Assembly (NCBI GenBank): GCA_031216915.1
Contig: CM062291.1
Span: 34,476,484-34,540,483 of the forward strand
Reading direction: 5' to 3'
From: Pictodentalium vernedei
Lineage: Eukaryota > Mollusca > Scaphopoda > Dentaliida > Dentaliidae
DNA: 64,000 nucleotides
Position numbers and translations under genes: made by a program. The notes beneath the pieces were generated by a model. It did no database searches, had not been told where the DNA came from, and was given only the letters and a program-made list of their open reading frames with translations. Shown here piece by piece: positions 20,573 to 32,846 of the stretch (its first letter is position 1; each line of letters opens with the position of its first letter).

Positions 20573-21289
20573 TTTGAAGTAGAAATGGAAATAATGTGGT
20601 TAAAATTGTTACAAATAGAAAATCTGGAAATATTTGCATGTTCACGTGTTCGTGGTCACTTTTGAGAAGTTTCAACGAAATCGGTTCATAACTGTAGGAG
20701 TTACAAACACAAAAATCTCAAATACAAATCTGTATTAAATATTCTAAGTAGAAAGGGAGATAACCTGGTTAAAATCACTGCAGATTCAAAATTCTGGAAT
20801 ATGCGCATGTTCATTTGTTAGTGATTTTGTCATAGAAGTTTCATAAAAATCAGTTCAAAATTGCGTGAGGTGTTGCATACACAAGAATCTCCTATACAAA
20901 CCTATGTTAAATCTTGTGACTTCAGGGAGGAGATAACTTTGTTAAAATTTCCGCAGACTGAAAATTTGGAAACATGCATATGTTCATTTATTAGTTAGTG
21001 GTCATGTTTGAGTAATAGGTTCATTAATGTAGGAGCTGCACACACGAAAATCTCACTTGGAAATCCATAATAATTTTAAGTTGAAAGGGAGATAACTTGG
21101 TAAAAATTGTAGCATCACAAAAATTTTAGAATATGCACATGTCTACTTGTTAGTTGTATTGTTTGAGAAGTTTCATCGGGTTCATAAATGTAGGAGGAGT
21201 TGAGCACATAAAACAAGCTATTAAGTGAAAATAGAATATTTTTTTTTTCATATTTGGAATTCACTAAAAAAACATTTCACATTCCTTTT

Positions 21290-22310
21290 CCATGAGGGTT
21301 CAATGAACTCCAGTTTGAATTTAGCTTTACCCAATCTACAGAGCAACTCAATTTGAATTTAGCCTTACCACAACTCAGAGCAACTCAATTTGAATTCAGC
21401 CTTACGACAACCTGAAGATCAAGTCAGATTGAATTTAGCCATACCAAAACCCACAAGGCATGTCAATTTGAATTTAGCCTTTCCACAGCCCACATAACTC
21501 ACATTGAATTTAACCTTACCACAACCCACAGAGTAACACACTTTGAAATTAACCATACCACAACCCACAGGGTAACACACTTTGAAATTAGCCTTTCCCA
21601 ATCCTACAGGGAAACTCAACTTGAATTTAACTTGACCACAACTCACAGAGCAACTCAATTTGAATTTAGCCTTACCACAATCCACAGTACCTGAATTTGA
21701 AGTTAGCCTAACCATAACCCACTGCGCAACTCAATCTGAATTTTGCCTTACAACAACCCATAATTTCAATTTAGCCTTACAACAACACACAGAGCAACTC
21801 AATTAGAATTTAGCATTACCACAACCCACAGAGTACACCTCAATTTGACGTTAGCCTTACCACAACCCACAACGCAACTCCATTAAAATTTAGCATTACC
21901 TCAACTCACTACACAATATAATATCATATCCCGACTCACAGAGAAATCTAATTTGAACAAACATAAACAAACAAGGTCTAAATTACTCAGAACAAAACTT
22001 TCAAAGATCTCACAGAGCAACTTAATTTGAATTTAGTATTATCCTAACCCAGAGAAAAACTCAATTTCACTTTAGTCTTACTCCAACCCACAGAGCTACA
22101 TAATTGACCCTTCTGCCAACCCACAGATCAACTTAATCTGAAGCTAGCAAAACATACAACCCACTGATCTCCTTAATGTAAATTTAGACTGCCAAAACCC
22201 TCTGAGCAGCTTAATCTGAATTTAACCAAACATTAATCCACAGATCACCTTCAATTGAATTTAGCCTAAACCCGAGAGAAACCTAATTTGAACAAACTAA
22301 AATCACCATG
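21290..22310. repeat. Minisatellite, about 40-bp period, over 20 degenerate units
   Basis: Unit of the form CACAGAGCAACTCAATTTGA followed by ATTTAGCCTTACCACAACC, repeated with substitutions and small indels. The open frame at 21419-21715 on the minus strand is a product of the repeat and not a gene. Confidence 0.85.
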
Positions 22311-22314
22311 TGGA

Positions 22315-22757
22315 TAGGGCCATGCAAGTTGGATATTTTAGTTCGAGTCGATTATCGATTCGATTCTAGTTTAAAACTCACAAGTCGAGTCATTTTTTGT
22401 GTCATTTCTTATAAAACCATCGGCCTGATTTCATCTCAACAGAGAGGGATTTAAATGTTAAGAATCCTGTTCAACTTATGTAAAATGCCGACTTTACTAA
22501 GGCCGTGATGAGGTGTCAGTAAATCGTGCTGGTATCATTTAACAGTGATACGAATAGGGTTTTGTAACATATTTTCCTATTTCTTTCAAAATTGGATTAT
22601 TGCGTCGTTTAAAGAAAGAACTCGCAATGAAAACTCGTTTATCGGTAACTGAATCGACTCGAGAAAAAGGACATCCGCAAATCGTAGACAAGTCAAATTG
22701 ATTTTGCATTCTAACTCGAGATTTGACTTGAAATTCGAGTAATCACAGGGCCCTAAA
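22315..22757. mobile_element. hAT-like non-autonomous element
   Basis: Ends TAGGGCCATGCAAGTTGG and CAGGGCCCTA are inverted, with AGTTCGAGTCG-like and ATTCGAGTAA-like blocks inside. Flanks CATGTGGA and AATGTGGC match in six of eight bases, compatible with a decayed 8-base duplication. No ORF of note. Confidence 0.6.
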
Positions 22758-22873
22758 TGTGGCATCAACATTTCACGTCGGGTACTCAGAACAAATAATC
22801 AATACAATGAACATAACAGGCAACAGATTATGACTGGAACCAGTCTAGCACTTAAATACAGACATTACCTATG

Positions 22874-23120
22874 TTAACTCTCAGAAGCCGGGGAATCGGA
22901 ATGAATTTACTGAACATGACATACTGCGAAAAACTTACAGTAAAGCAGGTGCTTCTAGTGAAGTGTCATCTGCCTATTCAGGCAGATGACACTTGACTAG
23001 AAGCACCTGCTCAGTGTTTAATTCTCCCCCAGCCCAAAGATAGCTGAACCATCACAGCCAGATTACCTGCAGTATTACATCACAGGCAAGAAAACTCGAC
23101 TCCCAGCTTCTAAGAGTTAA
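22874..23120. mobile_element. TTAA MITE family 6
   Basis: TTAACTCTCAGAAGCCGGGG at the left and CCCAGCTTCTAAGAGTTAA at the right. Central palindrome with AGGTGCTTCTAGT arms around GCAGATGACACTT. Single copy here. Confidence 0.8.
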
Positions 23121-23127
23121 GATTCAT

Positions 23128-23365
23128 TTATTTATTTATTGGTTTTAAAGGTCACATATTTCTGCACAATGGCTAATCGTGACCACAACATGGAGATAAA
23201 GTCAAGTTCAGTCAATCATTTGGACGTTAAGACCTTCGTTGCCCATTTTAGAGGACTTCCACCCCCAAGGATTGGTGACTGGGTCCTATTTTACCAGTGA
23301 AAAAGATCTTCTTTACCACAGTAAACAAACTCTGCTTCACTTCCTGGGGTACCCACAGGGAGTAT
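23128..23365 (-). mobile_element. SINE family 2
   Basis: Tail ATTTATTTATTTATTGGTTT, then the full family 2 body ending in CTTCCTGGGGTACCCACAGG. Confidence 0.8.
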
Positions 23366-23531
23366 GTTAAGATTCAATCAACTGAAATATTTCAGTCGAA
23401 AAAACGAACCTACCTATGGTTCACTTTTACCAACTGAAATACTAGATCCAATTTAATCTGAAAAATTTCATAAGCATTCATCATTTAACCCTTTACCAAA
23501 CGTAACGGGCAAACCCGGCCAGCGCTATTCT

Positions 23532-24851
23532 AAATGAAAGTGTCAATGACACTGTAGCTCAACTTGACAAACTTGAACTTGGTAAGTTATAAATGAAACG
23601 GCAAAACTAAAGATTATTGGTAGCAACGTTATTTGATGAAATTTCAACATAACAGCATTGTGTGTGCACAACATCAGAGTAATCCATGCATTTTTAAATG
23701 TAAACTGTAAGACTGGCTAAAGGAAGAATTTTGATACACAAATGCAGTATGTTCAGAGGTTATTGTAAATGGCAACCTTTTTCACAGAAATGAATGCTAA
23801 TCAATAGCTCTTATCTAAAGGTCTTGCCTAATGAGCACACCAAGTTCAAAAACAATCCTATGATAAATGTGGCCTGAAGGCCATGTCAAAGAAGAATTTT
23901 GATGCACAAATGCAATAAATTCAAAGATTGTTGCTAACAGCAACAGTTTTTGATGGAAATAAAAAGAAAATCAATAGCTCCTATCTTTGTCACCCTGCAT
24001 AAGCATACAAAGTTTCAAAACAACCTGATAATGAATGTGCCCTCTGAGGCATGCCAAAGGAAGATGTTAATGCACAAATGCACTAAGTAGAAGGTCATTG
24101 CTTGAGGCAATGCTTTTTTTTATTTATAAATATACCCTGCAGAGAGTGCAAAAGGGATAAGCTGAAGCACAAATGCAGTAAGTTCAAAGGCTGCATGGTG
24201 ATAACGACAATAATTTTTTATGGAAATGAAAAAAAATAGATAGCTCCCAAATTTCAAAGTGATCTGGTCAAAACTGTGCACTGCAGGGCATGCCAAAAGC
24301 AAAATATTGATGCATAACTGCACTAAGTTCATCGAAGGTGATTGCCAGTGGCAACATTTTTTGACGTAAATTGAAGAAAATTGATAGCTCCCATCTAGAA
24401 GTAACCCCAAACAAGCAGTCAATGTTTCAAACAGATCTGATTATAAATGTGCCCTGTAGGGCATGCCAAAGGAATATATTGATGCCCGACTAAACTAAGT
24501 TCAAATGTCATTACTAGTGGCAACATTTTTTGATGGAAATGGAAGAAAATCAATAGCTCACCAAAATCAATAGCTCACCATCTAGAGGTCACTCCAAACA
24601 AGCATGCCAGGTTTCAAAGCAATCCAATCATAAATGTACCCTGTAGGGTGTGCCAAAGGCCGTGGCAACATTGTTTGATGGAAATTGAAGAAATTTGATA
24701 GCTCCCATCTAGAGGTCACCCCAAACAAGCATACCAAAGCGATCGGATCATAAATGCGGCCTGTGAGGTGTGCCAAAGGAAATTGTGAATGTACGTACGC
24801 CGACTGACGAGAAGTGATGGCAATAACTAAGCTTGACTTTGTCAAGTTGAG
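23532..24851 (-). mobile_element. HINE/Helentron-like non-autonomous element 1
   Basis: On the minus strand it begins GCTCAACTTGACAAAGTC and ends CAAGTTGAGCTACAGTGTC, then ATTGACACTTTCATTT. The ends therefore carry subterminal inverted repeats and a hairpin (AGTGTCATTGACACT) close to the 3' end, as known of Helentron-related elements. The interior is a degenerate array of about 155-165 bp (GATGGAAATTGAAGAAAAT blocks). No ORF. Confidence 0.7.
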
Positions 24852-24932
24852 CCAAAAATCGCCAATTAATTTCCATTATTTTTTGTCTCCAAAACATAGG
24901 TTATGACCCTTAATTGGAACGAGCACAATGAC

Positions 24933-26403
24933 AAATGAAAGTGTCAATGACACTGTAGCTTAACTTGTGTGTTGTATTTGATGAAAAGGATCACGTTCAA
25001 TGTTTATGAAAGGATTATGAAATAAGACAAGAAATGTGATAATTGGGAATATGTACATTTCTGTTCCCTGTATGCTATGTTTTTGATAAAAATAATATGA
25101 GGTGTACACTGTACTAAAAGAGATGAGGGGTGGGTTAATATGACCTCACAGTTAATGTATGTGACCCTCACAGTTAACGTATATCAACGAAAGTTACCAA
25201 GTTACAGTGAAATTATTCCAAAACGAGTCATCCTATCAAGTTACATTGAAATCCCTTCATAAATATGGCCTGTAGACTGTGCTAAAGGTTTTCGGGCTTC
25301 GGGCCCTTGTAGCCGTCACAGTTGCCCAATCACGTCCAAAAGAGGACGTTCTCATCTACACATTATATGAAGTCAACCTACCGGGTTACAATGAAATCCC
25401 TTCATAAATATGACCTGTAGACTGTGCTCAAGGTTTATGGGCTTTTGGCACCTGTAGCCGTCACAGCTGACCAATCACGACCAAACGGGGATGTCATCAT
25501 CTGGGCATTATATGGAGTCAACCTAACAAGTTACAATAAAATCCTAACATAAATACGATCTATGGACTATGCTAAAGGTTTTTGGGCTCTGGCAGCCATC
25601 AAGGCTGAATGATCGTGACCAAAATTGAACGTTCTCATTTAGACATCATTTGGAGTCATGTCATCCTACCAAGTTACAATAAAATCCCTTCATAAATATG
25701 ACCTGCAGACTGTGCTAAAAGTTTTCGGGCTTCGGGGCCCTGTAGCCATCACAGTTGCCCAATCACGTCCAAAAGGGGACGTTCTCATCTTGGCAGTATA
25801 TAAAGTCAACTTACCAAGTTACAATGAAATCCCTCCATAAATATGACCTGTAGACAGTGCTAAAGGTTTTCAGGTTTTGGGATCGGGCAGTCATCACGGC
25901 TGACAGATCGCAACCAAATGGGGAAGTTCTCATCTAGACATCATCCGGAGTCATCCTACAAAGTTACAATGAAATCCCTCCATATTAAATATGACCTGCA
26001 GACTGTGCTAAAAAATTTTGGGTTTCGGGCTTGGGCAGCCATCACGGTCGACAGATCATGACCAAAAGGGGATGTTCTCATCTAGGCATTATACAGAGGC
26101 ATCCTACCAAGTTACAATGAAATCCCTTCATAAATACGACCTGTAGACTGTGCTAATGGTTTTCGGGTTTTGGGCTCCGGCAGCCATACCGGTTGACCGA
26201 TCATGACCAAAAGGGGACGTTCTCATCTAGACATGACCCCAAACCTGCATATGAAATTTTGTGACGATCAGACAAGAACTGTGGGGTGTAGCCTGTGCTA
26301 AAGGAAAATGTGAACAGACTCACAGACTAACAGACTCACAGAGTAACAGACTTCCGCATGCGTGATGGCAATAGCTTATCTTGACTTTGTCAAGTTAAGC
26401 TAA
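24933..26403 (-). mobile_element. HINE/Helentron-like element 2 with 145-bp array
   Basis: Same end structure as element 1. Interior: seven units starting TTACAATGAAATCCCTTCAT at 25241, 25386, 25531, 25674, 25819, 25964 and 26112, a 143-148 base period. Ends in CACAGACTAACAGACTCACA then GTCAAGTTAAGCT. Confidence 0.75.
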
Positions 26404-28227
26404 AAATGAAAGTGTCAATGACACTGTAGCTCAACTTGTCAAGACAAAGACATGTACATGTATAGTATGTGACACAGCAATGACAAACATCTAGGTAATG
26501 ACCTGATAACACAGGTACATATAAAGTATTGTAACAGCCTGTACATAAATACTGACCGTAGCCTGTAACAAATGTATAGGTAAAGTATTGTCAAGGTGGG
26601 TGACAGTCAGATGCTAAACTAGAAAAAAATCTTTGAGTCCCAGAGTGGGTCTGACTGAACCCCAAAATATTTGTTCTCATAGCACAGTGATAACAAAGGC
26701 ACCCCAAAACACACCCGTTCCTGCCCCAAGGTGAAAACAAAGGTACCCAAGAAGTTTTGTGAAGATCAGTTCATAAATACGAGCTGTATAGAACTTGTGA
26801 CAAAAAACTGATTGGACCTAATTTCGGTACAAAATGGCCACTGGCAGCTACCTTGAATTTTGGACAGTACCCAGAAACACTCATTCTTGTCCCAAGGTGA
26901 TAACAAAGGTACCCAAGAAATTTTGTGAAGATCGGTTCATAAGTACAGCCTCTACCCTGAGCCGTATTGACATGTGTGCTTACATTGTGTAAGTAGCACT
27001 GAATAAATCAAAGTTCATCTAATTTGCATAATTTCTGCACGAAAAAAAACCTCTTACAATATGTGATGTATTCCATGTTACTAAACATTCATACAAAAAT
27101 TTATTCAAATCAGAACTTTCATACAGAAGTTCTGTACAAAAGACTGATTGCACTAATTTTGGTACAAAATGGCTGCTGGTGGCCATCTTGAATTTCGGAC
27201 CACACCCCAAAACACTCGCACTCATCCCACGGTGATAACAAAGGTACCCAAGAAGTTTTGTAAAGATTGATTCATAAATATGGCCTCTAGTCTGAGCTGT
27301 ATAGAAGTTGTGTACAAAAACTGATTAGACCTAATTTCGGTACAAAATGGCCACTGGCAGCCATCTTGAATTTTAGACCGCACCCAGAAACACTCGTTCT
27401 CATCCCAAGGTGATAACAAAGGTACCCAAGACATTTCGTGAAGATCAGTTCATAAGTACAGACTCTAGTCTGAGCCGTATTGACATGTGTACTTACTGTG
27501 TGTAAGTCGAACTGAAAAAATCAAAGTTCATCTAATTTTCATAATTTCTGCACGAGAAAAAAACCCGTATTATATGTGATGTATCCCATGGTACTAAACA
27601 TTCACACAAAAAATTATTCAAATCAGCGCTTTCATATGGAAGTTCTGTGCAAAAATCTGATTGCACCTAATTTTGTACAAAATGGCTGCCATCGGCTATC
27701 TTGAATTTTGGACCGGACCCAAAAACACTTGTTCTCGTCCCACGGTGATACCAAAGGTACCCAAGAAGTTTCGTAAAGATCGGTTCATAAATACGGCCTC
27801 TAGCCCAAACCGTATTGGCATTTGCACTTACAGTGCTGAAAGTAACACCAAAAAACATCAAAATTAGTCTAATTTGCACAATTTACGCACGAGAAAAAAA
27901 CCTGTATTATATGTGATATATCCCATGGTACTAAACATTCATACAAAAAATTATTCAAATCAGAGCTTTCATATGGAAGTTCTGTACAAAAAACAGATTT
28001 CTGCATCATCGGTACAAAAAGGCGGCTGGCAGCCATCTTGAATTTCGGACCGCACCCAAAAACACTCGTTCTCGTCCCACGGTCATAACAAAGGTACCCA
28101 AGAAGTTTCGTAAAGATTGGTTCATAAATACAGCCTCTAGCCCGAGCCGTATCCAATTGTTGATGTACGGACAGACGGACGACGGGCCATGACAAAAGCT
28201 CGAATTTGGCTTCGCCAAAGTTGAGCT
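26404..28227 (-). mobile_element. HINE/Helentron-like element 3 with long repeat units
   Basis: Abuts element 2 directly. Starts (plus strand) AAATGAAAGTGTCAATGACA. Interior has repeated GGTGATAACAAAGGTACCC and CCATCTTGAATTTTGGACC blocks in units of about 335 bases with partial duplications. Ends GGACAGACGGACGACGGGCC then CCAAAGTTGAGCT. Confidence 0.72.
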
Positions 28228-28513
28228 AATGAAAAAAATTAGTTATTCAAGAATTTTTTTGGCAAGTGTCGTCTGTTTTTCATGTTAGGTAAAGGGTTAA
28301 TCAGTGCATGTTCTTTAAATAATTATCATGGAGACTCGTCACAGCTGTAGTTTTATGATAAAGAAGCATATTCCCTAACTGTGTTAATATCTTGATGTTT
28401 TTAACTACTTTTTGGTTGGAATATATACAACTAGCACATGAAACATGAGCTACGCCTGGCATTGGTTAACAGTATACGATTAGAAGAATTTTTTTTTCTC
28501 CAAATTTTCTATA

Positions 28514-28942
28514 CAGTGGAGCTCACTTAATTGGATATCTCTTAATTGTGTATCCCTGTTAATTGAATATAATTTCCCAACACAAAACCATTTACCATGC
28601 CTCCAGTACAAATTTGACCTGTTAATTGAATATAGATTATAGAGTAATCTCCTGTTAATTGAATAAAAAATCTTGCAACATGTCGAGAAATTACCTTGAC
28701 TCTTCCCAGTTTTCCTTTGGTTATAGACCAATTTGGCCTCAGTACATCCAATACAGGCATTTAATCTATTATATCTTGTTTGACAGAGCTCATGGAGCTC
28801 TGTCAAACAAAATATAATAGAATAAATGCTAAGTTTATCTCCAGAATACAGGAAAGTGACACAATCCCTGTTAATTGAATACTCCTGTTAATTGAATAAT
28901 TTTCATTGGCAAAGTGGCTATTCAATTAACAGGGTTCCACTG
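28514..28942. mobile_element. pogo/mariner-like MITE, family P1
   Basis: TA at 28512-28513 and 28943-28944. Ends CAGTGGAGCTCACTTAATTG and AATTAACAGGGTTCCACTG. Perfect central hairpin TTTGACAGAGCTCATGGAGC. Confidence 0.88.
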
Positions 28943-29809
28943 TATTATATTTTAACCTGGGTGGAGGGGAGTGATTACCAGGCCTTGTCAAAGTCCTGTA
29001 GACATTCATACGACCTTTATAACCATTGTTTGGACTTTGTTATGGTTGAGTGAGAGTGTAAATAAAACTTATTTATTTTTTTTCAAAATGCTATAGGAAT
29101 GGGTGAAGGGGGACGATAATCATATTTTGACATGAACTTAAAAGGAAATGCAAAAATGTATGTATTCAAGAGTTTGAACAACATTTTCAATGTTAATGTG
29201 ATGAAAATTCAGAATATAAAATTTTATGTTAGTATAAGAAAGTTTTATTTTTAATTTTTTTGGTGGGAAGATATCCAGGTTGGGGGAAATATCTTAGGAT
29301 ACCCGCTCCTTCCAGGAAGGGGGGGGGGGGGGATATCCCAGGACATCTTCGCCTGGGGTAGGGGATGGGAGATGTACAGGGGGGAAGATATCGTGGCACA
29401 CCCAGTAAGCTTTTTCAGATTGTATATAACCAGTGTTTTCATTCAACAAATAACCGCTATTTGTATAAAAACTAGAGCGCACTGTCACAGTGCTGAAGCT
29501 GCGACGATTTGTGCAACGCCAATGATGTTTTAAAACTTGGTGACAAAAAAAAACTCTTTGGTGACAGGTCCATAAATGTGACAGAAATTATCTGAATGAC
29601 ATGCACTATTGAGAGGGTGTAGACATCATGAAGATACACTTGCATACCAGGTATGGTGTCATTCCATCAAGTATTTTAGCAGTTATGGTGTTTTTTTAAA
29701 CTCGTTGGTGACAGACTAACCGACCGACCGCCCGACCGACAGACAGACAGACCGATATTGCCACATATAGATCTGCTCATCACAGCTAAAAATCAGGAAC
29801 AAAAGTAAA
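28943..29809. other. Unassigned sequence with G-run and CCGA/ACAG microsatellite
   Basis: A run of 14 G at about 29318-29331, and a CCGACCGACCGCCCGACCGA stretch followed by CAGA repeats at 29716-29755, of the type found at one end of the HINE-like elements. No ORF with a recognisable domain. Confidence 0.45.
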
Positions 29810-30143
29810 CTAGAGGTACTGTGAGCAAGCTCACAAAGTGATACCCCCGTGCCTCAGTTGTTGCTCTTTCGAGGACACAACCATATGATGTAGCAATTGA
29901 AATGGTATAAGTTAGATTATCTCCCCTTGGAAATGTCAAAACGGAATTATATTGCTTCATGCACATTTTCATATGGAGTTCTTCCATTGTGTAAAGTTTC
30001 ATGAAAATTCTCCAAACGGTTTAGGAGGAGTTGCGCTTATAAGGATGGACAGATGGACGAACAGACGGACGGACAGAGTGATTCCTATATACCCCCCCCC
30101 CCCCCCAAAACTTTGTTTGCGGGGGGTATGATGACAAACTAGA
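29810..30143 (-). mobile_element. Helitron/Helentron-like short element
   Basis: On the minus strand it starts TCTAGTTTGTCATCATACCC and ends with GGGGGTATCAC, hairpin GTGAGCTTGCTCAC, then AGTACCTCTAG. A hairpin about 10 bases before CTAG is the known 3' signature of Helitrons, and ATACCCCC/GGGGGTAT form subterminal inverted repeats. The base before TC is T rather than A. Confidence 0.55.
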
Positions 30144-30390
30144 ACCAGAGCCAAAATCAAGTCACAAAAGTACATGATGGAAGTTGGACTAGAAATCGTC
30201 CCTATTATTATGATGTTTAGGCTAAAAAAAAATAATGTTTTGATTCTCAGGCCCTCCCTCGTTGGATTTGAACCTCCTCATTAGACATTTTTATTATGTT
30301 ATGTTTTTTAAAGAATTTGTGAAAACTTGGAATGGTCATTTTTTCACATTTCTCGACATTTAATTATTTAGCTGTGTTTGCAGTAAATTG
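30144..30390. other. Unassigned AT-rich sequence
   Basis: Nothing recognised. Confidence 0.4.
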
Positions 30391-30397
30391 GTTTTTC

Positions 30398-30468
30398 TTG
30401 TTGCAGTTTATGGGAGAGTGCCCAGAGGCACTCTCCCATAAACTGTAACAAGGCAAATTCTGATATAC
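30398..30468. repeat. Palindrome related to MITE family 5 core
   Basis: TTTATGGGAGAGTGCCCAGA and its complement, flanked by CTTGTTGCAG and CTGTAACAAGG. The outer TTAA ends of family 5 are missing. Confidence 0.7.
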
Positions 30469-30478
30469 TGGATCATGA

Positions 30479-30640
30479 TTTATTTAATTATTTGCTGGTG
30501 TTTAAGGTCATATATTTCTGCACAATGGCTGCAACACCGATATAAACTCAACTTTAACCAATCATTTAGAGCCATGTTTCCCATTTTAAAGGACTCCTAC
30601 CCCAAGCATTGGTTACTGGGACCTCTTCTAATGGATCATG
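30479..30640 (-). mobile_element. SINE family 2, truncated
   Basis: Tail with GGTGTTTAAGGTCATATATT and half of the family 2 body, ending after TTGGTTACTGGGACC. Confidence 0.7.
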
Positions 30641-31394
30641 ATGCTTGACAGATCTATACCATTAAAAAGAACATTAAAATACAAATCCTTTTCGCTGTTG
30701 TTACGGCAGTTAGTTATAAAAGGTATACTATAATTACACTAAAATACAACCTTTTCTCTTTTTCAAGTGGAAAGACAGCAAAAAGATTTACTGAGTATAC
30801 TCAACCCTTTACATGAAAAAAAAAAAATAAAAAAAAAAAAATAAAAATAAAATCCTCCCTCCCTCACTGATTTGAAAAAAAAATTGCCTGAGAATCAATT
30901 CAGTTTTTTTATTTGGCCTTATAGATTGTTCTTTGAAATTAAATATATTTAGCCCTTGAGTGCTCAAGTATAACAGTAGATATGCCTATAACATATTCGA
31001 ATGTGGATATGTCTATCTCTGAAATGGACACATGCTTGAAATTTTGAGGCGGGCGATCGCCCTGGGCCGCAGTCGCCCGTCTGAGTTGAAAATTCTGTGG
31101 ACGGTAAACGTCCACCTAACCCTAATTTCGGCGGCCCATTATTTCAGTGGAAGGCACCTCAAAACTGGCCGCTTCAAACAGCAATTTTCACAGATTGAAG
31201 GAGGTACATGTAACAAAAGCGCAGTTTGTGAAGTTTGTAGTGTGTCGTCAATGCACTCACCCAGAGACACTAAGTAACTTTTCAAATATACATTACGAGA
31301 TAACGTACATCATAATATGTACATATATTACACAAACCATGTACAGTATGTGAAGAGTGTATTATCACTAAATCAACCGCAGAGTGGAGATTCC
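30641..31394. other. Unassigned sequence with A-rich run
   Basis: A-rich low complexity at 30810-30860. The open frame at 31032-31277 has no recognisable domain and reads through a more GC-rich island (31045-31160). Confidence 0.4.
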
Positions 31395-31590
31395 ACCCAA
31401 GCAATAATTGCAAATTTGTTGCAAAGCATAACAAGCACAGGCAAAGTTTCAACCAATGGACCTCGGGGTTAAACCCGGAGGTCTATTGGCTGAAACACTG
31501 CTTGTGTTTTTTGTCCATATGTATAAAATTTGAAAGTTAGAGTTTGGGTGATAACTTCACTCCACGGGTGATTTAGTTACAATCCACTCT
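31395..31590. mobile_element. Remnant of TA-flanked MITE family P2
   Basis: Shares the hairpin GGACCTCGGGGTTAAACCCG with flanking AACAAGCACAGG and CTGAAACACTGCTTG blocks with the complete element at 49275-49588. Terminal repeats are not preserved. Confidence 0.55.
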
Positions 31591-31839
31591 CCTCGTACTG
31601 TACCTTAAAATGATATTAGTTGTCTACCCAGCAGGCTGAAACAAAATGGTCCCCGCAAATCATAAATGACCCTCCTAGGGTCATTTTAGGTGAACCCAAA
31701 ATGGCTTTCCTGTGGTGATTTGAGGTGAACCACAATGGCCCTCCTACAATTTTCAAAATGACAAGCCTGTGGACAGATGGATGAAAAGACATTGTTTTAC
31801 TCACGAAATGCTCTAAAAATGTTTAAAATGCTTCAATTT
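31591..31839. other. Unassigned sequence
   Basis: Repeated short motif GGTGAACCCAAAATGG and GGTGAACCACAATGG near 31690 and 31730. No gene supported. Confidence 0.35.
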
Positions 31840-32375
31840 GTAAAAGGTCCATACTTCATACAGAATTTGAATTGAACCCCAATTCAAGCCTTACCTGTAG
31901 TTTGGTATAATTGAATCACATGCTAAATTTGGTTGAGGTCAAAGAAGCAGAAATAAAAGTTATCATCTGGAAACCAAAATGTTGATGGAAATGTGCAATT
32001 TCTTAGTCGAAAAGGCCAGTAAGTCTTATAAAAATCATCAGACCAAGCCGCAATTCGGACTTAACTTTCATTTTGATATAACTAACCAAGTTTGGACCTG
32101 ATCTATGAATCCAAACTCAGCTTAACATCTGGAAACCAAAATTTTGATGGAAATGTGCAATTTCTAAGTCGAAAAGACCCATAACTCTTGCAAAAATCAT
32201 CAGACCTAACCCCAAATTCGAACCTAATCTTCATTTTGATATAACTGAGGCACAAACCAAGACTGGAGCTGATCTATAAATCCAAACTCAAGTTATCATC
32301 CGGAAACAGAAAAGTTTATGGACTGACAGATGGACAGACCAATAACAAAAGACCCGTTTTTTCTAAAAGGGCATA
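31840..32375. repeat. Tandem array, about 165-bp period, three units
   Basis: CATCTGGAAACCAAAATGTT recurs with changes at 31965, 32127 and 32297. It ends in GGACTGACAGATGGACAGAC, the same kind of border as the HINE-like arrays. Probably the interior of a HINE-like element. Confidence 0.7.
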
Positions 32376-32391
32376 TAAAAATAACTTTATA

Positions 32392-32819
32392 CAGTGGAAC
32401 ACTGTTAATTGAATAGCCACTTTGCCAATGAAAATTATTCAATTAACAGGAGTATTCAATTAAGAGGGATTTGTTACTGTGCTGTATTCTAGAAATAAAC
32501 TGAGTATTTATTCTATTATATCATGTTTGACAGAGCTCATGGAGCTCTGTCAAACAAGATATAATAGATTAAATTCCTGTAATGGATGTACTGAGGCAAA
32601 GTATGCCTATAAACAAGGAGAATTTGGTCATATTCAGGGTATTTCCTTGACATATTGCAAGATTTTATATTCTATTAACAGGAGTTTACTCTATAACCCA
32701 TATGCATTTAACAGGGCAAATTTGCACTGAAAGTATGGTAAATGGTTTGGTGTTTGGTAATTATATTCAGTTAACAGGGTTATTCAATTAAGAGATATAC
32801 AATTAAGTGGGCTTCACTG
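32392..32819. mobile_element. pogo/mariner-like MITE, family P1
   Basis: TA at 32390-32391 and 32820-32821. Ends CAGTGGAACACTGTTAATTG and AATTAAGTGGGCTTCACTG, inverted relative to the copy at 28514. Central hairpin intact. Confidence 0.87.
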
Positions 32820-32846
32820 TACCTTTTTAAGTAAAGGGACATCACA

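Larger units (their letters stand above)
17690..21240. repeat. Ancient tandem array, about 165-170 bp period, fragmented
   Basis: Diverged units share GAGAAGTTTCATCAAAATC, AGTTCATAAATGTAGGAG, GGGAGATAACCTGGTT and AATATGCACATGTTCACTTG. Units are visible at 17.70, 18.18, 18.87, 19.91, 20.39, 20.59, 20.76, 20.93 and 21.09 kb. Two adjacent clean ones (20665 and 20834) are 169 bases apart. MITEs and SINEs separate the rest, so the array predates them. Confidence 0.7.
23485..28300. mobile_element. TTAA MITE subfamily B split by three inserted elements
   Basis: Left end 23485-23531 (TTAACCCTTTACCAAACG to CAGCGCTATTCT), middle 24852-24932 (AATCGCCAATTAATTT to the central GGAACGAGC), right end 28228-28300 (AATGAAAAAAATTAG to GGTAAAGGGTTAA). 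Concatenated they follow the order of the intact copy at 32847-33097, except that about 50 bases after the centre are missing. Confidence 0.85.

Noticed and set aside
21419-21715. Cysteine- and glycine-rich repeat protein on the minus strand
   Set aside because: It is the translation of a degenerate 40-bp minisatellite and frame is not kept along the array.
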